Translations under genes and position numbers: made by a program
Assembly (NCBI GenBank): GCA_016490735.1
Contig: JAEMWC010000073.1
Location: 194,501-258,500, forward strand
Origin: Pachyseris speciosa
Taxonomy: Eukaryota; Cnidaria; Anthozoa; Scleractinia; Pachyseridae
Direction of reading: 5' to 3'
DNA length: 64,000 bases
Notes under the pieces: generated by a model
Databases searched by the model: none
What the model was told of the DNA's origin: nothing
The model's input: the letters and a program-made list of their open reading frames with translations, nothing else
In this document: positions 45,469 to 57,400 of the stretch, piece by piece
Layout of the letters: the number at the start of each line of letters is the position of its first letter
Position numbering within the stretch: the first letter of the stretch is position 1

Positions 45469-48400
45469 GTATTATTAGTATCTGTTTACTAATATAGTTG
45501 GCAGTCAAAAATCTCTTAACATGATGAATTAACATGGTGTAGTAGAGAAATGAAAATGGTGTCCAAGGAAGCTATACTCTCAATGTTTCTGTTTTTTAAA
45601 AACTTAATATGTATATCTTGACCCTTTGATTCCCCTGATCTGAAACAAGCATAATGAATGAGTTGCCAGTAATTGGATACCCATGTATGCACAAGGGATT
45701 ATGGGATCGCTTTCAGAGTTTATTTTCTGCCCAGCTCTTAATCTCTACTCCCAAACTGGAGAGTCAAATTAATATATCTCTTCATGGTTTGGCAAGCAGA
45801 GAAAACACAACTGGCTTCTTTCAGCAGTGTTAGATTTGCGGGTCTATAGACTTAATGATGTCCTTTGACCACCGGGTGAACAGGCAAACTGACATAATTC
45901 GATTAAATCAAACAAGCTAGCGCAGATGGAGTTGGGAGCTCCAGCAGACACGTCTCGTAAGTATCGATGTCTTAACTGCCAAAACTTTTAGTCTACGTCA
46001 CACTATGGAACAATCCTTTCTACCTGTCAATCATTTCGTGTCCAGTTTCAGTTTTACTCTTCAGTTATGAGCATTTGGCACTTAGTTTTCAATAAAGAAT
46101 ACCCTTGGGCATTGCTTCATGAATGTTAATAAGGCAAACTTATGAAGGGCTTGGTGGAAAACTATGCTAAGTGGATTTTTGGGATTTTTTTTTACTTTGC
46201 TCCAAAATTGCTGGGTTTTTTGGCATACAGGCTTGTTTTTATGTGGTTAACATAGCCCTGTATTCTTTTCCGCTGCTTTGCGCTTAGTCTTCGAGAAAAC
46301 ACAGGCCAAAAAACGTGTTCACCTAAAAATCCACTTAGCATAGTTTTCCACCAAGCCCTTCATTTATACTCTGTGCATTAAATATTCTGGAGTGCCTTGA
46401 TAAAATGAATACATTAAAATTCTGCACAAGTGAAAATACTAATGAGCTACCGACAAGAACAAAGTACAACTACAACGGCGTTAACGAACTAGAGACAAAC
46501 TTTTACGATTATGTAACACATAACATGGGTATCCGATTACTGGCAACTCATTCATTTAGGCATGCTTTAGACCACTCTACTTCCAGTACCTGCTAAAAGG
46601 AATTAAGTACATTTTAGTATCTAACTAAAAATGAGTATTTGAAATGCAAGAATAAGCAGCCAACTGAAAATCCCATGACATACCAAAACAGAACACGTAG
46701 AATACACTATGTAACCACCAGTGGAAGACTTGGCATCAGTCGCATCAATGGCTGATAGAAGAAGCTCTTTTTGGATATGTGAACATCGCTGAATATCTTT
46801 TTCTGTCTGTAACAAAAGGAAGAAATGCAATAAAATTACATTCATTACATGTATTTAAAATAAACACAGGTTAAGCACATCATAACAGTGAACTATCTTG
46901 ATTAAATAATAATATTGTGCTGTACTCAACTGTGATCGAATTTTTAGTGTTAGTGTTAAAAATTCCATGTGTCACCTTTCTCAGAATATTTTGGAGTAGG
47001 ACCACTTTATTTCAAGTCTGAACAAAACTTGCAAAAGATGGGGTATCTAATTCAAAACTATACAATCCCAAAACTGTCTGAATAAAACACAGCAAATTAA
47101 AGCCTTGCACTGTTCACACTAAAACAGAAACTTACAGGGCACAGAGTGTAAAACAAAACAAAAAATCCATTGCTGATTGTAATGTTACAATGCATTTACT
47201 GAAAAGAGCGTAACCTGCCTATCAAATCAGGAACTACACTGTAAGTAATACAAGGCAAGAAACCATGTGATTGTATGACAAAAATAATTGAAGGCCTCGG
47301 AGCATAACCATCCTATGTCGAATTTTGGGTTGTTTTTCGATTTTGCTTGGATTTGTCTGAATTTCTGCATGTGAACTACAATTCGATGGAAACACATTGT
47401 ATGGTATTTTTTTGACTGATTCATCCAGAATCCAGAAATGCATTTTTTCTTACTAAGAAGATGTAATGCAACTTGCAAACCACTCCCATGGAAGGTTGGT
47501 TTCTTGGTGTACGTAAGAAAAAATGCATTTCTGGATTCTGGATGAATCAGTCAAAAAAATACCATACAATGTGTTTCCATCGAATTGCAGTTCACATGCA
47601 GAAATTCAGACAAATCCAAGCAAAATCGAAAAACGACTCAAAATTCGACATAGGATGGTTATGCTCCGAGCCCTTCATATCTCTGGTGGAGTATGCTAAT
47701 TAACAATGCCCAAGGGTATTCTTTGCGTGAAAGACTAAGCGCCAAATGCTCGTAACCGATTTAAGAGAACACAGAACGTTTCTGTTCAGTTAGACGTAAT
47801 GCGCAATGTGTCGTTTTTGCTTAATCATAACACTCGACAAGCTCGCTTGGCACGAAAAACAGTGCACAATATTCGTGGTTGACTTAAAAAAAGCAGCACA
47901 CAGCAGCCTTGGTTAATCTCAGGTCAGCGCGCAAAGATTTTGTCCGACCTGAAAACAGCACTCACTCCGAAGAGATTCAGGGTTATTGTTGGGTTTAGGT
48001 TGGACTTAAAATTAGGGCTAGAGCGTCGGCTAGGGCTAGGGATAGGGTTAGGGTTAGGGATAGGGTTAGGGACATGGTTAGGGTTAGTGTTGATGTTAAC
48101 GTCAACGCCAGCGTTAAAGCGCGGTTGTTTTAGTCCGAATCAGCTTGACTTAAGGGTTCGTCCGAGTCGAAAACAGCGCCTAGTTGCCTTGGTTGACTCT
48201 AAGTTCTTTCGGAAAGGCTTTGGCCGATATAACACAGCGCTAAAGTCGGTTGTTTGTCTTAAATACAGCGTACATCTTAAATCCAGCGTACAAAAACCTC
48301 GGTTGATTCTAAATCAGTGCGCAAAAAGCTTGCCGACGGCTGAAAAATCACAAAATATTAAAGACGGCTGTTTTGACTTGAAGAAACTTTTTGCCAAGAC

Positions 48401-51400
48401 AACTCCTATTGGTGACCTACAGTAAAAATTTGAGTTAATCAGATGTCCTAGAGCAACAATTAAGAGTCCTAAGAGTACGCTGTTTTCCGTCATGTTTCGT
48501 TTACTCAGAACGTTGTGTTGCGTAGTACATTAAAACTTGCGCGTGGTTTCGTCAGTTGAAACGTTTTTGATGGATTCATTTTCATCGTCAAGTGGAAAAC
48601 AATGGAATGAAAATCTTATTAAAATTAACGTAAATGACGACAGTGAAAGAATTTGACAGAAATACTTAACTCTTTTGTGAAATTAACTTGGCTCCAAAAC
48701 GTAAAAAAATTTGCATGAAATTCAATCCCTTTATCACGCGTGATGGATTGTCTCATCACAATGACTGTAGTCGCGCACAAATGTTTATCTCGCGTGAGAA
48801 TACTTTTTGCTGTAGTTTATTAGCCTCCATAGAAGCAAAAAACCGAGGCGATCAACGCAAAAGTGATTTCTGTGTTAAAATTCGGCAGCGTGTTTACCAA
48901 ATATTCATTCTCACTTGTTCATCAGTCACGGATATATCACGAACTAACAAGCGCGGATGTTACGGCAATTCACCGGTTTCGCAGAGGTTGTTGGTTCGAA
49001 TCCCGTACAAGCGGTTTTTTTTTTTTTTTCGTTTTGTTTTGTTTTGTTTTGTTTTTGTTTGTTTTTTTTTTTTTGGTTTCACTACTGCTTAAGTTGTGTT
49101 CCTAACTGCGGCGATCGTTCACGTTATAATCCGTTGTTTACGTACATCTGATTCACACAGACGAATCGCGAGGAGTACCGCTTAATATTGCTTTGAATGT
49201 TTGCCGTGCGCGCCAATGCAACTCTTTTCCATGGATTGTGTTCAAGATACTCATCGAAAACGGGCAGACTTCACTTCGAGCCGAATGAATTTTCGGTAGC
49301 GTTTCCGAAGTTCGACTAACTATTCCACGGCTAACAGTAAAAGCAAGCTGCGATTTCATGTCACGATTGGTTTCAAAAAATGCGCTCTTCAAAATTAATG
49401 AACAATGGAAACCTCGGTGCAGCAGCTAGACAGTTTTCAAAGTTATTTTATAAGGTAGAGTTTTAACTAAAAACAAGTAATCTTCCCCAACCCACCGCCC
49501 CGCGCGAGAGTTTTTGACTTCAGACAGCGCCCTGTTTGACCGCAATGAATTCTGGGATCATTGTCTGCTCCAAGTGCGAAGAACAACAACTCTTCAAACA
49601 TACACTTTTTGCCTATAAGTCCAAAAACCACTCTCGCTTTCCCAGCTTTTAGCACCGCAACCTTTCAGAAATGGAACAAGACTAGCAACGACGTGCCGCT
49701 TTTGAGACGAGAGTTGTTTTCAGACTTTTTCCGCCTGGCTTCTACTCTGTACCCCAAAACGCTAATATCTCATCGTGATTTGGTAAGCACAGAGAAAACG
49801 CTAACTGGATTCTTTCAGAAGCGTTAAGAACTTGCGGATCTCCAGACTTTTCATGACGTCTTTCGATCACCAAGCGGGAAGGCAAACCGATAATGCAGTT
49901 AATACGTAGCGATCCGCAGCTCCAGCACTCACGTAAGTTTCCTATGCGATGAGCTTAATCGATGTTTTAACCGCCAAATTTATAGTCTACGTCACACTAT
50001 CAAACAATCCTTTCTACCCGTCAATCATTTCACCTCCAGTTTTAGTTGTACTCCTCACAAATCTTCACATAATTCACGCATGAATATTAATACGGTACGC
50101 ATGCAAATGAGCTTCACTTCAATTGAAGGCCTCGGAGCATAACCATCCTATGTCGAATTTTGGGTTGTTTTTCGATTTTGCTTGGATTTGTCTGAATTTC
50201 TGCATGTGAACTACAATTCGATGGAAACACATTGTATGGTATTTTTTTGACTGATTCATCCAGAATCCAGAAATGCATTTTTTCTTACTAAGAAGATGTA
50301 ATGCAACTTGCAAACCACTCCCATGGAAGGTTGGTTTCTTGGTGTACGTAAGAAAAAATGCATTTCTGGATTCTGGATGAATCAGTCAAAAAAATACCAT
50401 ACAATGTGTTTCCATCGAATTGCAGTTCACATGCAGAAATTCAGACAAATCCAAGCAAAATCGAAAAACGACTCAAAATTCGACATAGGATGGTTATGCT
50501 CCGAGCCCTTCAATTACAACCTACAGAAAGAATACACTTAATCAAAGCCGTACTGACAATGGGAAACAATGGATTGGAGTCTGCAAAACAGTCATGAAGG
50601 GCTACAAAAACAAATCTTTGGTAATATCACATTTAATCATAATTCAACCTTTGACCGCTCTAAAAAAATGGTGCCTAAGGTGGTACTTGAATGCACAACC
50701 TTCAGCTTACCAGTCCAGTGCTGTAGCTATCTTCTACACCACAGAATCATGTCACTGAATCTAAAGTCAAATTTGTGTAGGAATTTTCCACAATAAACAT
50801 GCATAGCATGTAATACATGCAACAAATTAAAGCAAAGAAAGGAAACAGTGTTTCAACTGTGGTTTCCCAATGTTAGTGGCTGTTGTAACTCAGATGGTAG
50901 AGTAAAGGCCCTGGCAAACAAGGACACAAGTCATTGTTGTTCATGATGTTTCTTGGGTGCACAAATGAGCAGGACACAAAACAAAATGTTGTGTTTCCAT
51001 GCTGCACAAACTGGGAAACATTTTGTTAAGGACACAAAATGTTTCTGGTAAAAATCAGAAACATTTTTTGTGTCCAACAAATGTTGAGCGCGTGGGCAAA
51101 CAGGGAAACATTTGTGTCCACAACAATGGGTCCGCTACAATGTGTTGTTGTTTGCCATGGCCTTAACAGACTAGTAACTTGAAGGTTGCAGATGCAAATC
51201 CCAGCTGAGCCACTTTTTATAGTGGTTTAGAGTTTTCAGTGTTGTATTATCATTGACCAAAAGATACCTTATTGATTTTGACAGACTGATCTTTAGATAT
51301 GACTCCTGTTCCACTGCATGGGGCATCAAGAAGAACACGATCAAAACCTGCCATCACCTTCAAAGTGTAAAAGAAGAAGGAAATCAGATTGATGTGGCAA

Positions 51401-54400
51401 AGACCAAAGTTAAAATTCATAAGAAGAACAGAAGTAAACAGCAGAACCATAAAAAGCGGTTACTTCTTGGAGACTTTTTCTTTAAGGATGCATTTCACTG
51501 GACTCATTTGGAATGTATTGCTCTAGAAAATTAATAATATCCAAGTCCCTCCAGCAAAAGAGTTTTTCTTGGGGCAACTGAAATCACAACCCCTCTGGAA
51601 ATTCCAATTGCATTTCATACTATTCTTTCAAAATTTTCCATTAGAGACACCGGGTTCCTCTTAGAATTTCCAATGACCAACCATTAGAGAGGTGTGGACA
51701 TTTTCAGATATCCCTTTTCAAGCTAAGAAGAATTTAAACTTCAGTTGATAAAATTGATGACATCCACGAATAATGCTGTATCCCGTTAACTCTGATGCTG
51801 ACTGAAGAAGACACATTTCATGTTTTAACATATTTTGGCCAAGATTTGAGGATTGTACCTTCGGAAAGGCTCTTCCATCGTAATTGCAAATTAAAGTGTT
51901 GCTTATTCCTGAAGAAAGAAATAATAGTCTGTGTCAGTAACATTCAACAGCTGATGGCTAAATAGAGAAGATTAAGATGGTCACATTGTAAATAGCTGTT
52001 AAAAATTTGAACAAACTTTTCATTAAGATCTCTTCATTAAAGAGATTAACATAAGCAACAAGGTTGTAAGTTATGTATTTGTTTGTGGCAAAAAACACAG
52101 AAAACATCATTTTCTGGCACAACCAGAGAAAACACTGAAGCCAGATCACTTTTGTTAAAGTTAGAAAGTTGTTTTACTGGGAAAGAAAATCGCCAGTATG
52201 GGTTATTGTACTATAAGCCCTATGGGAACTACAAGTAAGAAATCACTTGTAGTCTACACTTCTTTATATGTTTTGCTTTACATTCTTTAGGAAATTCATA
52301 CAAGCAAACAAAGCCAGAGCTTCTATGCTTTCATCTCCCTTCGATAACTAACAGACCCATCAACCAATAGCTTTGCTACCCCAGGAGCAGAGTGACATGT
52401 TAAGGTCTTAATCAGAAGTAAGGACATGTTCACCAAGCAGAATGATCCAAAGTAATTATAATATTCAAAGATTAACTCACCTAATCTGTGAATATTGGCT
52501 ACCAAAGCTTTTGTCCTTTCCCTTTTGGCATCATTTGCTACCACAAGACCAGTATTCTTTAGAAGTGAGGCTAAAAAGAAAACCAGCACCACAAGCAATA
52601 CTGGTATTAACAACTTCACTTGTTTATTGATTGATTCCTTTAAAGTTACCTCTTGAAGAAAACGTATTACATCATAATTATGTAAAGTGGGGTCAAATGT
52701 AAAACCAACACTTGTGAGAATAGACTTTCATGAGCCACTAGCAGCTGTAATGATGTTAGAGGTTAAATTCAAATAACCAATGAAACAGTAAATATGAAGA
52801 TGTCAAAATTATGGAAACAATGCCAAGACTGATAAATAAATACCGAAAGACAGGAAAATTTCAAGTGCAGTAATGAGCATGGGGCAGAGAGTCCCTTGCT
52901 TTCTGGCTAAATTATCAAGCTCATGCATCTATGGTATGTGAAGTGTGACAATAATCATGTGATCAGCAAGTCACATGATTAGCGGCCCTTGTGCAAGCCT
53001 GATCTTCATAGAGTGTGAATCAACCCTCACCATTAAACTGCCATCACGCCCTTGACAAAAGATTGGTGCTGATCTGTTTGTTCTTTGACAGCAGATATTC
53101 CTGATAATGGTGGATTACTGGTCAAATTTCTTTGAAGTGGTTGAGATCCACAAGAAGAGGCCTTGCGCACGGTGTTGGTTACCATGTGCATAACAAAATT
53201 AGGTGTGACACTAGAAAACAGCCCAAAGCAAGAAACGTAGAAACTATCTGGAAACTTCAGAAACAAAACCAAAAACTAAATTTTATGTGCATGAACCTGT
53301 ATACAAGAAATTATCAAGAAAACCTATTATTTCGTGTGAAAAATTAAAAAAACTTAAATGCATTTGCACAAAACTGTTCAAATTCACACAAATTTACACT
53401 TAAAATTGTGGCCTACTAAAATATCACACTAATTCTTACCTTTTGAGATGCACATTAATTGTCCTTTCTCATTCGTTGCATTAAACTTTGTACTAGTTGA
53501 TAATGAAGCAGTGGCTTTGACAAATTCAGTGTCACGTGTTTGGGTTCGTCGGCAAGAGATCCAGCCATTGAAATTATCATGAATATGCTATTTGCATTGT
53601 GCATTTGCATTTGGTTCACAGAGTTTAGTGTTTGAATCATGCAAAACAAATTGTTTCAATCATTTCATATTTTTAGCTGCGTTTCAATCGTTTCAAGCAT
53701 TTGGAACTTTTTAATCATTCACTGTCGGTTTCGTCTACACAATCATCCTATAGTAAGTGATTCACTGTAGTACAGTATAGATATATATATAAATTTAATT
53801 CACAACCAGTCGAATTACTTCAGTTGTATGAGAGGTTCCTGTCTAACTTTATCGATCAAAGTCTAAAATAATTGCACAAAATGATAAATTTAGCTTTCTT
53901 GCACTTGTATAAATTCCTTTTCTTGATCTGATAATTCGCGGGAAATTATCCCATGAACTGGAGTTAATTTAGCCCTTTCGATTATACCTCTTTTCAAACA
54001 GTTCCAAAACTCAATACCTTGATTTTTTTTCACAATACAAATTAACATATAGTTCCATTCATAAATTTCACTTCTGTGGAAAATATACTATGCATGTCAT
54101 CGCAAACCGGCGCTTCTTTAAGCGTGCTTTGTTTTTGAATGTACATTTTCTGCCATGTTGGAATGGCACCAAGGAAATTACATTGTTAAATCCCAAAGGA
54201 CACAGTCACACAAATTTCTTCTTTTGTCTGTGAACAAGGCAATCAGTCAAAATAATGTTATAAGTGTAATAACAGGTAAGTTAAGTAAAAGAACAGTACT
54301 ACAGATTGAATGCTTTGCCAAACATTACAATCGCTATGACACAAAAGAGTCAACAACATTCGTCACGTCCAAGGTGGCAGATTTCTTTGCCGATCAAATT

Positions 54401-57400
54401 TCACTAAGAATGAAAATATGAATTCCCAGCATCTTGAAAATTATCTAAGCTTAACTTCAGCAGTGAAAGTTAGCACTTCAATTCTTTATCAGAGCTTCTG
54501 AATTATGTTTTATTTCACGTTGAAACTGGTTCTTTCTATTTTGGAGCTGGGACGCAAAGAAAATCTTCGATGGCTTTTAATTTTCGGTGCAAGGTTCAGC
54601 ATAAACATTGATTGAAACCTTCAAAACGGTTGAAACAAACAGTACCAAACGTTTGGAACAATAGAAAAGCACATTGAGAAATGCTTGAAATGAAAGAAAT
54701 GCAAGTTTGAAAATGCCTATCACACGATACAAACCAAACAAACGCACACTTCTTGCACGATGGGAATGCTGGTAAATGATACAAATGTTGTCCTCAAGTG
54801 TGACGGAAGTAGACAAGTATACACGTAGGCGCAAGTGGTAAAGGCAATTTCCAAGTTTTCTTGAAATGACGCAAACTTAAGTCAACTGGAAGGGTAGTCC
54901 TGAATTTTTAAAATAATGATAAGCGTTTAGGATCTGTATGTGCCATTCCAAATAGTTAGCGTTCTAGTGAAAAATTAAGGGCGAATGTTAAATATTAAGA
55001 TTTGTGTACACATGGTAACCAACACCATGTGCAAGGCCAAGACAGAACAAGGTGTCATTACTCAATTCGAGGTGCTCAGATCACATTCCAGAGGTACTGA
55101 TCACAGATAATGGTCCAGAATTTGACAATCAGGGAGTTGAGAAAAATTTCTCCTCTAGATGGCAGTTTGAGCACTGAATGTCTAGTCCAAGATATCCCAA
55201 GTTGAATGGAAAAGTGGAAAACGCTGTGAAAACCTGCAAAGGACTGCTCATGAAAGCGAAGGAAGACAATTTTGAAAGACCCACTATTATTGATCCTTGA
55301 ATGGCCCAACACCCCAAGTGAAGGATTCAGCACCTCACCAACTCAGAGGCTAATGGGTCAACGTACACACTTTGCTTCCAACAACCGATAAACTCCTCCA
55401 GCCAAACAGTGACATGATGACCATAGCAAGTAACCTTGCAGCTCGGAAAAGATTGCAGTGCAAGCAGTACAACAGAGGCATCAAGAATCTCACCCCTTAA
55501 AAGCAGGTGATGCCATCCATATGAAGCTATCAGGGGATCAGAAATGGAGCTTAGGCCAGTACACATGCCCTCTGGGCTGGCAGTCGTATGAAGTTGCGGT
55601 AGATGGATGGCACTTCCACAGAAACCGCTGTCCGCTGAGGTCTACTCTGGAGCCATCACGAGAACCAAGCAGCCACATTGAAGGGCATCATCAGGCTGAG
55701 AATGAAAACAAACCACCTGTCTTACCAGGGTCCTGCAAGACCAGAACCAGACCCAGCCTTCCCCTGAGATTGAAGTGAATGATGCAATGTCCACCATACA
55801 GTCCATCCTAGCCATACTACAATGGAGGACAAAAATCCTTGGTACGGTTATCGAAAACCTTCCTTCAACATCCTTAACTTATCAAATAATCAGATGTCGC
55901 ATAATATACACTTTTCTAACCACGTGGATACCGCGAATGGCCCTCCCTCCCCCCTCCAAACAATGTTGGGATGAAGAAAAACGTTTAGGACAGGATAAAG
56001 TGTACAGGCCAGCACAAACTACAACATTGCTTGGGGGCGAGGGGGAAAGTGGGAGAAATTAAGGCAGAGCGTGTTAATTGTCCTAAGACTTTTGTCCCCC
56101 ATTGTAGCTTTCCAGTCCGGACGTTCTGAGAGAGCCTGACAAACCCTTAACTGGCTTGAAGATTATGACTTAAGTTGAACAGTTGAACATGGACTAGAAC
56201 TTGCCTTTAGTTCATTGTACTGTATTTTGTTTGGTTGAACATTACTCTTGCCAATTTTGTAAGGTAAGGGATGTGATGTGGCAAGCGTGACAATAATCAT
56301 GTGATCAGCTAGTCACATGTTAACGGTCCCTCAAACAAGCCCAATCTCCGTAGAGTGTGAATCATCGTTCACCATTAAAAGTTTTATGGTTGTATGTAAC
56401 CCATAGCTGTGATTTATCAGTATTACCTCAAATCGCAACATGGTACCACTAGTTTTCATTCGGCATAATCAGTTTTTATATAAATATTGCTGATGCTAGC
56501 AGGTTTACAGGATATGGTAGCTCACTTCCCACACGTCTGCCAGTAGCTAACTGGTATGCAGTATCTATAATATTCAACCAGGTATACATGTAAATACATG
56601 TAGATTTTTTCTTTGTCCCATACTTATGAAAGAACAAAGAAGAGAAGAAATGAGAAAACTAACAGGACTCAGTTTGTGGTAATGACACAGCTAACTTAGA
56701 ATTCCTAAATGTTAGAATGAATGGTACAAGGTTCTTACCTATGTAGGTTGTTTTTCCTCCAGGGGCAGCACACATGTCCAGGATACGCTCCTTCTCCTGA
56801 GGTGCTAAGGCCATAACAGGGAGCATAGAAGAAGCACCTTGTAACATGTAGTGTCCTGCTAGGTATTCTGGTGTAGCACCTGTTTGGCAAGAAAGCAATT
56901 TTATTCAAATTAATACTGTTTGTTAAATAAATGACAACCAAGTTCTTAATAACCAAGGGAAAAAAATTTAACCCAGACCATGAATTTAGGAGAATTTTCA
57001 TTATCTGGCCTTTTTAATCACAGTCCCTGCTACAGTAGCTTTTTAACTCACAAAAATGTAGGGGAGAGGCTGATTTTTCTCCTTTGTTCCTTCGATTCCT
57101 GTTTAAACATTTCATACATCCGCTGACCAGTGCATAACACTCTGCAATATATTCTGCATATGCAACTAAAATTCCGACCTGCCAACATGTTTTCTTTACA
57201 ATCAAAATTAAGATCATGAAAACAGCTTGCTTTTGATAATTTTCTCTGGGATAAACCAAACAGATTGCACAGGTAAAGATTAACGGTAACCATGCATACA
57301 GGTTAAATGTAATGCAAGGCTCGTCCCTCTCTTTTTAACCTTTTAGCAACATTTCCTGAGAAGGGTACATGCAAGTGGTTGATACTTTTTATTTTATGAG

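Larger units (their letters stand above)
47289..50512. mobile_element. Compound element with identical 389-bp palindromic ends (copy 1)
   Basis: Two copies of a 389-bp palindrome (47289-47677 and 50124-50512) start TGAAGGCCTCGGAGCATAAC, end CTCCGAGCCCTTCA and appear identical by eye. Both outer edges carry AATT. The 2.4-kb interior begins with CAATGCCCAAGGGTATTCTT, has a TTAGGG-like array (48010-48090), a tRNA-like insert with poly-T (48895-49076) and several short ORFs without known motifs. The copy at 57729-60201 has the same plan but other palindrome sequences. Located in a NOP2 intron. Confidence 0.75.

Noticed and set aside
47227..47703. Opposing ORFs with shared peptides, repeated at 50119-50541
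   Set aside because: Both strands of the same palindromic repeat; not protein-coding.
48010..48090. True telomere or chromosome end
   Set aside because: Internal, degenerate and repeated in the same place in another element copy.
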